This document shows, piece after piece, positions 12,081-24,490 of a stretch of DNA of 64,000 nt; the stretch's first letter is position 1, and each line of letters begins with the position of its first letter. Origin of the DNA: Epiperipatus broadwayi (lineage: Eukaryota > Onychophora > Udeonychophora > Euonychophora > Peripatidae); the NCBI GenBank assembly GCA_028023455.1, contig JAQFVV010006337.1, positions 2,035,001 through 2,099,000 on the forward strand. The letters are read 5' to 3'. The position numbers were made by a program, and so were the translations under genes. The notes beneath the pieces were generated by a model. The model was not told where the DNA came from, did no database searches, and was given only the letters and a program-made list of their open reading frames with translations.

Positions 12081-12360
12081 ATTGTAAAATCACATCTTTG
12101 TTGGATTGTACATGTAAAACAAATGAACAATAGAGTTCCTAAAAGAAAACTTTATGGTGACCCTGAGAAAGGTTTTTGTAGAAAAGATAGCCCGCATTTA
12201 TAAAGATTATTTTAAGGACATTCTAATATGCAATGTTGATTATTTCCAATGTGAAGATATGATAGATTAAATACATTAGAGAGCTGCAATTTGATATCAT
12301 GTTGAAATATTTGCAAAAGTTAAAAGGCAGAATTACAAAATATTAAAAAAAAAAAAAAAA
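12081..12360 (+). pseudogene. LINE reverse-transcriptase ORF, C-terminal remnant
   Basis: An open frame at 12081-12203 reads HLCWIVHVKQMNNRVPK followed by KLYGDPEKG. A second frame from about 12190 reads YKDYFKDILICN. Together they follow the conserved pattern LRWxGHVxRMxxxRxPKxxxYGExxxGxRxxGRPxxRYKDxLKxxL, found at the C-terminus of many metazoan LINE-encoded endonuclease/reverse transcriptases. A run of 18 A residues at 12343-12360 closes the fragment, as expected for a poly(A)-ended, strongly 5'-truncated insertion. The frame change near 12190 and the stops that follow show it is dead. The upstream catalytic domains are absent. The clade cannot be named with certainty. Confidence 0.6.
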
Positions 12361-13654
12361 GAACCAACAGGTTTTTTTACACTATATATATATATATATA
12401 TGAACACATTTGTGGTTCACAGCTTGGTTAATATAATTATTACAAAACTCATTCCTAGAGTAGCTCTTTCTTAAAAAAAAAAAAATTAGAACTGGAATAA
12501 TAATATGCATTTGAATGTCTGATGATACACATATATATATATATTATGCTATTTTTCTCTCATTTGTCTATTTAAATATACAGATATATTTATAAATATT
12601 TTACTTAATTAAAATGTAAATATTATTATGACTTAGGTAACACATATTTGTTGAAAATAAAAGTTAACGTGAATATTTGATTTAATAAGTAATTATCTTA
12701 TTCAGCAATCTTGATTATATTAAATCTATCATAATAAAAACTATATCCATGTGAATTTGTATTTTGTATAACTGAATACAAATTGTGAGTTGAAGACATT
12801 ATATATAAAAATCTCAGGAAAAGGCAATGCCCATTGTGTGTGTGTATATATATATATTGTACATGGGCAAATCATCATGTAACATGCACATATTAATTAT
12901 TTAAGAATTTATTAAAAGTGCAGCAATGAATATCAGAAATAGTCAAAACTAAAACATTCAAGTCATAAAAAGTAGTAACTGATGTGATTTTCATCACTAG
13001 TGAGAATAGTGTCATAAAATGTGTAGGAAATTATCTAACTAATTATTGCCACAATATCATACTCAAAATCCGTAATGGAGCTGAATGATTTTTAAAAGTA
13101 ATTAAAAATTTCCAAACTAGTTTAAGATTTTTTCAGATAGCCATTCCATAATCTATCAATACTGATTTGTAAATATAAATTTAGCTACAAATAACGAATA
13201 CAGAAAGGTAAAGAAAATCAGAAAGTAATTTAATATGATTATTATATTCTAGTGGGGCAAATACTATATAAAATAATGTAGAAAAATAAACTAGAAAATT
13301 TATTCTATAATTATCAATAAACAACAATTAAAGTTAGTTTACTCTATCTATGACTCACATTGTCAATAGCATTTACAAATAAAATTTAAAAATCAATATC
13401 TCATTAAAATTACACAATACTAAGGTTTTAATGACATTCTGATTTTTAAGTTTTAACTATAATGTTACTGGAAATGATTATCATGCCAAAAACTAGTTAA
13501 AGTTATTATTTATTTAGTTATTATTATGTTGGTGTATTAAAAAGTTGTTGAGTTAATTCTCGAGTTTGTTTTTTTTATATATTATTGTACCTAATATTAT
13601 ATGTGTGTATGTAGACATAGGTATATATGAAAGAAATTTAAATAAAAGTTATTT

Positions 13655-13656
<2 letters not shown>

Positions 13657-13710
<54 letters not shown>
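13657..13710. repeat. TA microsatellite, about 27 units
   Basis: An uninterrupted alternating TA run of 54 bases. The 67-codon ORF that reads across it as IYIYIY is an artefact of the repeat. Confidence 0.95.
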
Positions 13711-13717
<7 letters not shown>

Positions 13718-14150
13718 AGCATTTTGGTACTTCTTAATACTTTTCATAATCGCTGCTGACTTACACTAAAGTTCTGCAAGATTTTTTTTTTTGATTGTTC
13801 ATATATCAACCAATTGCATAATTCTAATAAAACATTATTATTGTGGAATCTTTTGCCTCCTAAAACTTCTTTCATTGATTTAAAAATTTGATGCAGTGTA
13901 GTTAAGAAATCACAAACATCCTATTTTGGTTGCAGTAATTTTTATACTGTGAAGATGAATAATATTTTGAAAAGAAAAAAAAAACAAAATTTTCATTTTG
14001 GGATGGCTAGCTTTATTTTCATCAATCAAGAGAATTGAACAATATTCCAAATTGATAGATTTTTAACTAATGAGATACTGTACATATTTTTGAAATCCAG
14101 ATATTAGCTATAATATCAAAGTGAAAATTGTTTTTCTTTATTTTTTACAT

Positions 14151-14290
14151 AAAATCAAGTATTATGAAAAGATAAAATTAAAGTTCAAAAGTTTTATAAT
14201 GCACTAAGCATGCTTTCAGCAGATTACTACAAGAATCATAGCACTGTTTAAAATTTCAATTTTACTTTTTCATAATACTTGATTGTAATG
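14151..14290. repeat. Short inverted repeat
   Basis: Arms at about 14155-14186 (tcaagtattatgaaaagata) and 14249-14283 (tttttcataatacttga) are nearly perfect complements around a loop of about 65 bases. It may be a small MITE or a chance palindrome in AT-rich DNA. It is not followed by a gene. Confidence 0.55.
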
Positions 14291-15749
14291 AGTTTCTCAC
14301 TTGATGAAAAGAGAAGTAAACATTTACATTTTTTACATACAAGAAAATTAAATAAAAATATCAATAGAATGACAATTTCCTTCATAAAATTTTATAATTA
14401 CATGTAATGTACAGTTTTGATTAATATATTTTGCTCTAACATTTTGATTACAAATAGTGAGAGATGAAGAAAAACTAATGACAATGAGTTGCAATTCAAA
14501 TGTTTAATTATAACAAATGCTGTGTCTTTAAATAGATATCTTGCAGAAATTAAATTCTCTTTTATAAAGGAATATTATACTGTAATGCTTGCAAATATGT
14601 ATGTTATAAAACACCCATATATATGCATTACATATGCTTCAATAATTAAAAAAAAAATATGAAAAAAAAATTACTTAAGAATAAATTAAAAGTATTGTGT
14701 CAGATCTTTTAAATAATTTTTTTTTGACTTTACTAAATAATTAGGGAGGGGAAGAACAATTCAGTCTAAATAAAGATTCAGGACCCACTCTCTTCTTTTT
14801 ATAATCAATATTGTAAAAGGAAAAATAAATATTAAAATGTAAATGAATGAAAGTAAAACTAAAATTTTCAATAAATAAATTAAGGTAATCTTTGTAAACT
14901 TAGTAGGAATGCAATTAAATTTTGGAAAGATTCTGGCTGATAAGATAGTAGATTAATCACATGAAGGTGGCACTACTATATGGAGGGTTTTTGCCTGTTT
15001 ACTAATAGTATATTAATCTAAGAAATTATTAGATAAATCAATTTTAATTAAAAACTGAAAGCCAACATTTTGATAAAAGTAAACAATAGGAGAGGTAAGT
15101 ATAAAAGTGGCAGCTTGTCTATTGTTATTATTATTTAAATTTTATTTGTGTGGTGTAGTCAACAAGATCATCAGAGAATCAATTATTTCTAAGTGTGTAA
15201 AGTATAAAAATAAAGGTCATAGAAACAACTACATGTGTTGCTAAAAACTTCAGGAGTGTTTGTCAGAGCTTTGTACCCTGGATCCCCAGCATAATCAGTT
15301 TCTCCTGTGATCAATGCCTAAATCATACTATAAGACTGCTACATACTCTCTCTTATTGTCATCTACAAGCATGTAATATAACAAAATCATCACTGATAAC
15401 CAAATGGCCAGATATGACAATCATCAGAAATGGATAGGATCATAAAGGAAATATGCTAACTGCCAAAAAAACTGATGTCATCTCCCCATTAAGAAAACCT
15501 AGACAAACATAAATGTTCTAAATGGTATATTAAAAGTCTATATATTATTAAAATAAAATGGACTATTAAAAAAAGGACAATTTTATAAATGAAATTTAAT
15601 GTTAAATAATTATTATATGTGTATTTTATTGGATTGCACATATATGTGTTATTAAAATATTTAATCAATTGCTGTGTGTATAGGAATAAAGTGTTTATTT
15701 AAATAATGCTTGGTCTATTTTCTCTCTTTTAACTGCAACACCAATATTA

Positions 15750-16045
15750 TATGATTATTAATATATACTTGTCCATTAATGTGTTGGGTCCCCTGTTCAA
15801 AATGTTGGAGCTAACTTGGATAAGTTTCAAGCACTGGGATCAATTGCTTTTCATCCGGGCATGCTGGCTACATAGTTATATAGCTGTATGGCACCTGAGA
15901 TTAATCTCAAACAAATTGCCTTGGAGATTAGTGGTCCCAGAAGTTATGGTGGGGTGCTATGGCAGGAAAAATGGTCAGAACTGTGCAATCATGTAGCCCT
16001 GATCTGGTTATAGATGTCATTGATAGTTAATCTATCAATGATATT
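15750..16045. other. GC-richer patch with a small perfect hairpin
   Basis: Composition rises well above the surroundings, and an 81-codon ORF is open on the plus strand at 15751-15996 (it contains WLHSYIAVWHLRLIS). I recognise no family. At 16017-16041 a perfect 10-bp stem, tcattgatag/ctatcaatga, closes a 5-base loop. The patch could be an old transposon remnant or a conserved non-coding piece. Confidence 0.35.
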
Positions 16046-19000
16046 CTATCCCTCTGCTGAAATGTGTGATCACTGGGGCAAAGATGTTATAAATTTATGA
16101 ATAGAAATAGCAATGTTTTTGTTTTAAACAGTATGTAATGTATAAAATGTTGAAACGTTAGCATTACAATATATTGATAGAGATACATAGTCAGTTAACA
16201 AATGTAGACAGTTAATAAATATAATAAAATAATAATATCATAATAATCAGTAGTAATAATGATTAGTAAAATCATAAAACCCCTGTGATCATTACAAATG
16301 AAAGCTTATGAAATAAGTGAAAAATATAACAAACACTTCTCTGTAAATTTACAACAAATGAAAGTACATATAATGAATGCTAAAATGGCAGACATCTTTG
16401 TCATGTAATACTTAATATCTTTTTCTATCTTGTATTTAAAAGATTGTATATATATATTTTAAAAGTATTCTCCTAGATTTGTATAAGGTAATAATTTTTA
16501 CTTTGAGCCATAAATGCAGAATTTCAAAGCTGATTAATGTTGGCAAAAAAAAAAATGTTTCAATGCAAATGCTTATACTAAAACACGGCCAAAATCTAAG
16601 TAATAAACATAAAGTGATGATAATATTTTTTTTAAAAATTATTCTCCTACATAGGTATGTATACAGCAATAATTTTAGCCAGGAGCCATAAATGCAAAAT
16701 TTGAAAACTAAATTGGTAATTACCTTTGATTGAAATAGTTAATGTTATAATAAGCACTAGTAGTTAATATACAAATCAAATATTTTGTGAATTAACTACC
16801 ATTTAGTTTATCTCTTGCAATTTATTCACTTTTACTACTTTTTAAAAATTCTTTTTGTACAGGTACAAATATTAAAATAGTCAAAAAATTATCAGTATTA
16901 AAATGAAAAACAAAAATTACTTTTAAAATAAAAAACAATAATTCAGTTCTAAATATAGTAGATAAATCAATGATTTGGATAAAATTTTAAAAAATACAAA
17001 TTGCCGGTGATAGTGCCAATGACACAATCACTTATGAAAAGGGCAAGCAATTGTTTAAGAAAATTTTGCTAAGACTTCTAGGAAGTATGATTCCCATCAA
17101 AGAGTTTATTATCAACAAACTATAGTTATCCAGATTCAGCAAAAAAAAAAAAATTGCAAACACTTTGCTCTAGACCAACAGAGAAAAAAAAAAGAGAAAA
17201 TATGAAAAAAATATATAAGGTTTTGTTGAACATTTTCTAAAGAAAGATATATTAAATGAAAATAATCAAGTCTGCTTTCTTTAAGTATTATTAATTATAT
17301 CTCTTGTACATATTTGATGTTATTACTACTTTCTTGTGTTGCTAATATAAGTGTTAACAATACTACAATAAGAAAAATATTTAACATATTTCATACTCAT
17401 AGTAAAAATTATATACCACAATTAATATAAAATTAAATTTGTTTATTAAAATAGTAATATAAAGTAATATATCCATGTGCTAAATTTGCTTAATTTAACT
17501 TTAATTTTATATATGAGGATTGAGATTATTATCATAATTCCATACAATATTTTCAAAATATAAAATCATGTTTGTTGTAAAATATTACATATAAAAATTT
17601 TAAGAATCTGCCATGTATATATCATAATTAAAAAAATTAATTATTAAAATATTAAATTAAAGAATTAGAGAAGAGATATCATAATTCAGATTTTTACTAT
17701 TAAAATAATCCAAGACATAATCAAACTTATAAGTAGAAAACCATGGTATAAATATATTTGGCATTGAAGTATACAATAAATTGGGTTTTTAATGGAATAG
17801 TTACATCACATTTTATGGTAAAACATTACTGCAATTGAAAATCATAAATTCTATTTTAACTAATAGGTTGGTGACAAAGAAAATAAAATGATTTTGTATT
17901 CATAGAACAGCCTAGTTTTTTGATAATATCAAAAGTAAACTTGTAGCTTTAAAAAAGCTTGATATCTGAACATCTTACAGGTAACTTATACTGCCATGAC
18001 ATTATTATACATTATATATACAATTCTGATCTGTATTTAAAGTCAATGAAGTTAAATCATTTAATCTTGATGGCGAAAATTATTTGAAAATATGAATAAC
18101 AAAAACAAAAAAAGATTTTAAATATTATTTTTTATGAAGACTTGTTGCTTGAATCCTTGATCTTTTAAATTGTCAATTCAGTAATGTACACAATTTAATT
18201 TAATGATTTAGTAAAAATTTCATATCATGTTTGATCAATCATGTCTTATAGTATTTAATATATAATTTTACCAAATAAAGCTAATTGTTGGCATGTGCAA
18301 ATAGCTATTCAATACTCAAATTACAAAGTGTAAATAAAACATTAAGAATTTAAACATGAATCACAATTCTTCACATAATTCTATTTTTTATGATAATTTA
18401 TTTGTGAATATGAATTAGTTGCTAGAAATCATATTGTTATTAAATAAATGGTGATTTACATCGAGTTGAAATTTAATAATATAAGGGGTGAGTATTAAAC
18501 TGACTGTAAGGTAATGTTCAGGTAATTAATATAAATGATAAAAGATAATTTATAACATGCTTAACTATTAATGTTCCCTTTTATTTTAATTAATTCATTT
18601 TAAATATCATTCTTTTATTAAAATAAATACCATGGTTATATAATAGATATTTCGCCAGAAAAAATTTATTTCATCAAAGACATGATTCAGTAAGAATAAG
18701 CTATGATAATAATAATAATTGAAAAATGGAAAAAAAAAAACAGGGTAATACAAAGAAATGATGAGAAAATTTTCACCCATAATGGCTACAATCAATGTGA
18801 TACTGCTATTAATTCCATATTGTTTTTTAAATTGAACAGGTATCCATCCCGATACCTTTCTAATTATACTTGTATTTTACATAGTGCAAGTTTTATGCCA
18901 CTTTTTGTAATTTAGCAATATGTCATACCACTTGTAGATTAAACTTTAACAATAGTTACTTTTGATTTTTTTTATACAATTCTAATATTCCTTTTTATAA

Positions 19001-20010
19001 ATAACACATAAAATCAATTTTTTTTTATTATAATACCTGATTTTTTAAAGAAAATGTATTTGACTGAGCTAAATTTATATAACCATAAAAATTTTGTGCA
19101 ATATTGTTTTTTGTATAATACTGCTGCATAGTTTTCAGGTGTTTTATCATAAAATTTCAAAGCATTTTGTACACTATCGTGTCTAACTGTTCTGCAAGTA
19201 AAAAAAGGATCCAACTGATCCTGGTTTTGAAGATGTGCTTAAGAATGATGGAAAATGGAGATGGTAATGGTAATGTTGCTAAGACCACAAAGGATAATGC
19301 CAGTGTGAAAAGAGAAAATGAACATGACAATGATACTGAAATATTAGAATCTGATACTTAAGACAACAAAACAGCAATAGATTTGACAATAAATACTTTA
19401 TCAGCCATGATAGTGAATTCAAATTTCCCAATGAGTCTCCATCAGTAAATAAAATGAGATAGCATTATACATAATAAAAGCTTCATCAGGATTGACAAAT
19501 AATGCAAAAGCTTTCCAAATCCTGAAATATTATGGAATTTATTGTTTACTGACAACATTGGTGAAATTATAATATGGACAAACAAAAAGTAGAACAAGCA
19601 AAAACAAAATATAAAATTTCAAACCATATTCATCTTCATGGTATACATTTATTAAAACTGAAAGCATCTTTGGGGCTGCTAATCTACATGGAAATATTCA
19701 AACCCAGCAATAAAATTCTTGATTCACTCTATGCAATAGATAAAACAGGACAATAAATTTTTCAAACAAATATGTCTAAAAGGTTTCAATTTTTATTTAG
19801 CTTTGTCTTAATAATCCTGATGATCGAAAAAAAAAAATAAATTCTACAGCTTTTATCAGTAAGTTATTTGAAATGTTATTAAAAATTTGTAAAAAGAATG
19901 TCATTGGAACACATGCTTGCATTGCATTAACGAAATACTTGTAACACTTGCAGGAGAGACAGACTTAAAATTTATATACCAAAAAAGTTTGGGAAATATG
20001 ACAAAATTCC

Positions 20011-20200
20011 TCTGCCTCACTGATAACAGCTATCTTTTAAATGCATATGCATATTCAGGAAAAGGTTCTAAAAGCAAGACACTGAATGAAGTAACATAAG
20101 ACTCGTTTGCCTCACTAATAACAGTTATCTTCTAAATGCTTATACATATTCAACAAAATGTTCTAAAAGCAAGAAGTTGAATGAAGAAAAATATTTTAGA
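20011..20200 (+). repeat. 95-bp tandem duplication inside the transposase remnant
   Basis: Two adjacent copies, beginning near tgcctcactgataacagcta and tgcctcactaataacagtta, are offset by exactly 95 bases and run to tgaatgaag in each. The unit encodes the LTDNSYLLNAY...GKGSK block of the transposase. A 95-base unit changes the reading frame, so this duplication alone would inactivate the gene. The copies already differ at many positions, so the event is not recent. Confidence 0.85.
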
Positions 20201-20436
20201 ATTCCATTCCACTCTGCTATTAGATTAGTGAAATCAATACATAGTTCCAACAGAAATGTTACAGTAAAAAATTAATTTAGCTCTATACAAGTGATAACAG
20301 ATTTATAAAAGAGGAGCTAACTTATTTGGGAATTTCAAAAACAAAAAATTAATTCCTACAACTTTTCTATCATCAAAGTCAAGATCAATAAAAGTACTTC
20401 ATATGGATTTCATGACATTACAGTTGTCGTATGTTT

Positions 20437-20438
<2 letters not shown>

Positions 20439-20505
<67 letters not shown>
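20439..20505. repeat. AT microsatellite within the transposase remnant, about 33 units
   Basis: A pure AT run of 67 bases interrupts the transposase between the LSYV-like and KAVLLISS segments. In related proteins only a few residues separate these. The frame happens to stay open across the run (IYIYIY...). Confidence 0.95.
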
Positions 20506-20508
<3 letters not shown>

Positions 20509-20850
20509 CAGTACTGCTAATATCTTCTATACACATCTCTAACAAGATTGATCTTAGCACAGTCAAAACTGAGATTATTGTAGATTATAACTTGACAAAA
20601 GAAGGAATGGATGCACTTGATCAATAATGCATTAATTATTCACCTTGCAGAAGAACAAGAAATGGAAATTTCCCTTTAAATATTAAATATTTCAACTGTG
20701 AATATATTCATTTTATATCAACATTTTATGCAGTCGAAGAAAATTCAATGCCTGGATTTTTTTAAATCATTAGCAAAATTGCTTATAAATCCATAATCAG
20801 AAGAAATGCTCCTAATGTGCAACATCCTAAATGAATTTATGTCCATATTT

Positions 20851-23004
20851 TAAAAGTATTATAAAAAATACACACAATCACTTATCTATAAAGCTGGTTT
20901 AATATTTCAACCAGAAGACTGGTTTTCATCAGAAAGGACAGCAAAATGGCTGTAACGAGAATTTAAACACTAAAATATTACAAACAGTTATGTATCAGAT
21001 AACAAAACTAATTCCTATAGACAAAAATCTTTACAAAACTTTGTATAAAAAAAATATTTATAAAACATTGTATAAAAAATACAAAAAAACTCTTTCACAT
21101 AAAACTTTTTTTTTAAAAACTAAAACAATACATATATTATTATTATTATATATTAAAATTCAATAAAAATATACTATCATATTGAAGCGGTCTGTGTGCA
21201 TACACACACATGGCTTCATGATATTTATTTTAATATAATAATATGAACCAAGGGTGATAGATCTAATAGGTAATTTTTCATTCTGACTATTAAAACAACC
21301 ATATGCATATGTAGGTGTGTGGATGATTGAATTATAGTAAGCATATATATTAAGATTGAAGCACATTTCGTGTATACATTTAGGAAAAGAAATACATTTT
21401 TTGGGTATATTTTTCTAAAAAAATAAGGGGAAGTCATTTTGTAATTAAAGATTTACTCAGTATTGCTAAACATTTAGCAACAAATCAGGAATTCTATAAG
21501 GCTTTGGTAGAACTTTGTAAAAAATACATTTTCATAAAGATTCGAATGATTTCTTGTCTTTAAGGGCTGGTAAGTTCTTTTACATCATCATGCTGATAAG
21601 GTTTTGTTAGATGGGTGTAAATTAAGAGTTAGTCAACTTAAGTGAATTTTTCTTTTCCGACAAAGGTAGTTTATAAACAGGAATATATATATATAAAAAA
21701 AAAAAACCAGAATCTGGGAAATTAACATTGTACCTAAAAGCACTCAGGTTAATGTAACAGTGGGTATTAGATTTTGAAAGAAACAAAACCCTCTAGAAAC
21801 ATAGTTGTGAGGGTTGGGAATCTAATGTAATATCCCATAGTATGCTGGAAAAACTTGTTTTGGAGGTGCATATAAATACTGGGTAATATTTTGTTCTTGT
21901 TTTTTTGGAACTATGGAGTGTAAGCAGAATTCACATGAGTTTAATGTATTAAAATGGCTTGGGAATAGTATCAGAGTTAGCCTTCCCTGTCAGATGGTCT
22001 TCAGGTGGAAGGGTATGCATCTTCAGTGTGGAGAGAACCTGTCGAGTCCATTATGCTGCCACACAAGAATGGGAGATCATGCCAACTTCAAGCCCAATCT
22101 TTTCCTGGTATCCAGTAATCTGAGGGCCTGCCTAGAACTAAATTCCAACCTGTGAGAAGAGAGTCATGCCATCCTGCCTTATCCAAGTCATCATCTATAA
22201 ACAGCTGTCAACGCAAGTATGAACTCTTAACCTGTAAAGATAAAATATTCAAAATGCATTTTATAGAGCTATATAATATTTTAATCTAACCTCTCCAACT
22301 CATAACCATTCTAAAGTAAAACCTTCATTCAAAAGATGAAAATGTAATTTAGAAACATTAACCCAGATAAGCACCACAGCCTTCTGTTAACAAATCAGTC
22401 TATATCCAGATGTCTTTTTTTAGTGTAAATTGTACAAATTTCTGTAAACGTTATAACACTGATATTTTTACTTTATTTATCTTATTATTTCTTTTGAAAT
22501 ATGCCATGTCATTTTTGGGAGGGAATGAATATATGTTTTAGTGATTTTAATATTATCTATATTATGATTGATATGCAACACTCAAGAAATATTGGAGGAA
22601 GAATATTTAATATTTAATCAAGTAAGAGGTAAATGGTGTTCATTTTGTCTCTAATCATTAGAGTGGGGGGGAAATAATTATTTAGAACTTTAAGTAACAA
22701 GCGCCAGCTTGATTTTTATGAAATCATTCATCCGAATCCTAGTTAGTTAAAAATTTGCCATTTGATTGTTTAATAAAAAAAAACAAGAAAAAAAAACAGA
22801 TATTTTAGTTAAAACTCTAAATCTCCTTACATATATATAGTCATGTTATACACAAAACAATAGTTCACAGACATATTTTAAAAATAAATGAGTACGGAAA
22901 TCATTATTTAAGTCAATATCCATTTAGGTTATATTTGGTCGAAATTCTTTATGGCAATTAAATGAAATAATGTATATGTGTGTTTATTCCTGTATTAAAA
23001 AAAA
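20851..23004. other. No recognisable gene; one GC-richer patch
   Basis: Mostly AT-rich. At 21905-22200 composition is more balanced and an 80-codon plus-strand ORF (21913-22155, with WLGNSIRVSLPCQMVFRWKG) is open. I do not recognise it and it has no splice context I can support. Two overlapping minus-strand ORFs at 21160-21437 are low-complexity reading of AT-rich DNA. Confidence 0.4.
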
Positions 23005-24490
23005 TAATCATGTTTTAAAAGATACTCATTACTTAGTCGAGCTTGGTCACCTGTTGGCATTGTTGCCAGTGCAAAACAGCTACAAATGCCATCTACATGG
23101 CCTACACTTATGGCTAAAAAAACACATGTTTATTTTAGCCATTGCAGGCCGCTTGATAGTGTTTAAGGCATGTTTTGTGCTTCGCGATACTTTATGCAAA
23201 TTCACACAATTCACTGGTTGTTCCGTATCAGCTCACAGTGTACGGATTTCAAGTGGGCACAAGTTTTGATATGTCTGTAGCAGAGTAATTTCATTTCTAC
23301 TTAAATTACACAGTCTAACTCACTAAGAATTGACACACCATCCCTACCCTTCCCTACACAACTTGGAATGTGCAAAACATTGGGAAAGGGTAGGGACGAA
23401 CATAATTCGGCCAAGCTCATGCGAAAACTCACACTTTCATGTGAAATTATATGAGACAAATAAAATGGTGCACAAATTGTGCCACTTACTATGTCATTCA
23501 GACCCCTGCAATCAAAGGTGTTCAATTCCTACAAATAAAATATTAAAGACATATAGGGGGAAAAAAGGATCAAAAAATGTCATTAATAGAAAAAAGGTTC
23601 TTTTTAAAAAAGGCAAAATAAAAATCATATAATACAAATCGCCATATAGCCAAAAAAAAGTCACTGTATTTTAAACATGAAAAAAGAAAACAAAATTGTA
23701 AAAGTCTGAAGTTTTGATATTATTGTAATTTTTTGGGGGTGGTGTGTTGAAAGGATCAAAAAATGTAATTAATAAGGAAAGTTGTTTTTAAAAATGGCAA
23801 AATAGACATCGCATAATATAAATAATGCCAAAAAAAAAGTTGCCGTCTTTTTTAAAAAAAAAAAAAGACAACGAAAGTTGAAAATGTCAAAAGTTTTGAT
23901 CTTATTTTAATTTGGGAAGGGGGGGTGAGAAATACTCTGTCATCACTGAGACAAAAGTTATTTTTGGTTTGTTTTTATTTTTAAAAAAAAGATAATGAAA
24001 AGTGGTTTTAAAAATAAAAGTTTTAGTATATCAGCGGTATAAAAATAAAGCCAAAAAAAAAGTCACCATATAAGCAAAAAAAAGTTCCCTTGTTTTGAAA
24101 AAAAAAAGAAAACAAAAGTTGAAAAAGTCAAAAGTTTTGATCTTATTTTAATTTGTTGGGGAGAGGGGGTAAATTGAGAAATATTTTGTAAAAGTTGGAG
24201 ACAGAAATTTTTTGTTTGTTTTTATTTTTAAAAAAAGATAATAAAAATTGATTTAAAATAAAAGTTAAAGCCAAAAAAAAAAATCACAGTATAGCCAAAA
24301 AAAAAAAGCCTAAAAATAAAATATTAAATGCAGAGTAAAAAAAAAATATTAAAGGAATCAAAAAAAGTCACCATATTTTAAAAATTGTGGCCTGGTAACA
24401 TTGCATTGTATTGTTTTGGACTGGCAACAATGCCATCAAGAGACCAAGCCTGGCTAAGTAATAAGTACCTTTTAAAATGTAAAACAGGCA
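23005..24490. mobile_element. Inverted-repeat-bounded element, about 1.5 kb
   Basis: Sequence at about 23009-23095 recurs as its reverse complement at about 24395-24485. The shared pieces are acttagtc-agcttggtc, tgttggcattgttgccag and gcaaaacag. These look like terminal inverted repeats of roughly 90 bases enclosing a tandem array (23560-24370). A 99-codon ORF at 22970-23269 crosses the left repeat and is not recognisable. No transposase is present, so this would be a non-autonomous DNA element. Target-site duplications were not resolved. Confidence 0.5.
23560..24370. repeat. Diverged tandem array, units of about 180-240 bp
   Basis: A block made of gatcaaaaaatgt, gccaaaaaaaa-gt, an A-rich run, and then gtcaaaagttttgatcttat followed by a G-run recurs at about 23570-23755, 23760-23930 and 24000-24170, with partial copies to 24370. 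Anchor spacing is 183 and then 240 bases, so the units vary in length. The array is strongly A-rich on the plus strand and has no coding potential. Confidence 0.65.

Larger units (their letters stand above)
12361..19199. other. Long AT-rich gene-free stretch
   Basis: Apart from the separately listed microsatellite, hairpin and GC-richer patch, nothing gene-like was found. TA runs occur at 12385-12400, 12530-12544 and 12845-12858. A somewhat GC-richer block at 15240-15450 has no recognisable translation. Short ORFs at 16436-16691 and 18607-18915 overlap on opposite strands, have low complexity and are not credible genes. Confidence 0.45.
19200..20850 (+). pseudogene. piggyBac-family transposase, decayed
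   Basis: Read over several frames, the plus strand keeps the order of a piggyBac DDE transposase. An acidic N-terminus contains KKDPTDPGFEDVLKNDGKW near 19205. Next come LLFTDNIGEIIIWTNKK near 19540 and LKASLGLLIYMEIFKPSNK near 19660. TKFLCLTDNSYLLNAYAYSG lies at about 20001, VKSIHSSNRNVT near 20230, KAVLLISSIHISNKIDLST near 20506, and EGMDALDQ then NYSPCRRTRN at 20600-20660. In active members the DNWFTS-type motif follows the GSNRNVT segment; here it reads KN*FSS, so the catalytic Asp is lost and a stop is present. The catalytic Asp of the IDE motif (near 19930) reads INE. Frameshifts, an internal 95-bp duplication and a TA microsatellite add to the damage. No terminal inverted repeats or TTAA target sites were identified. 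The family call is strong and the boundaries are approximate. Confidence 0.85.
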
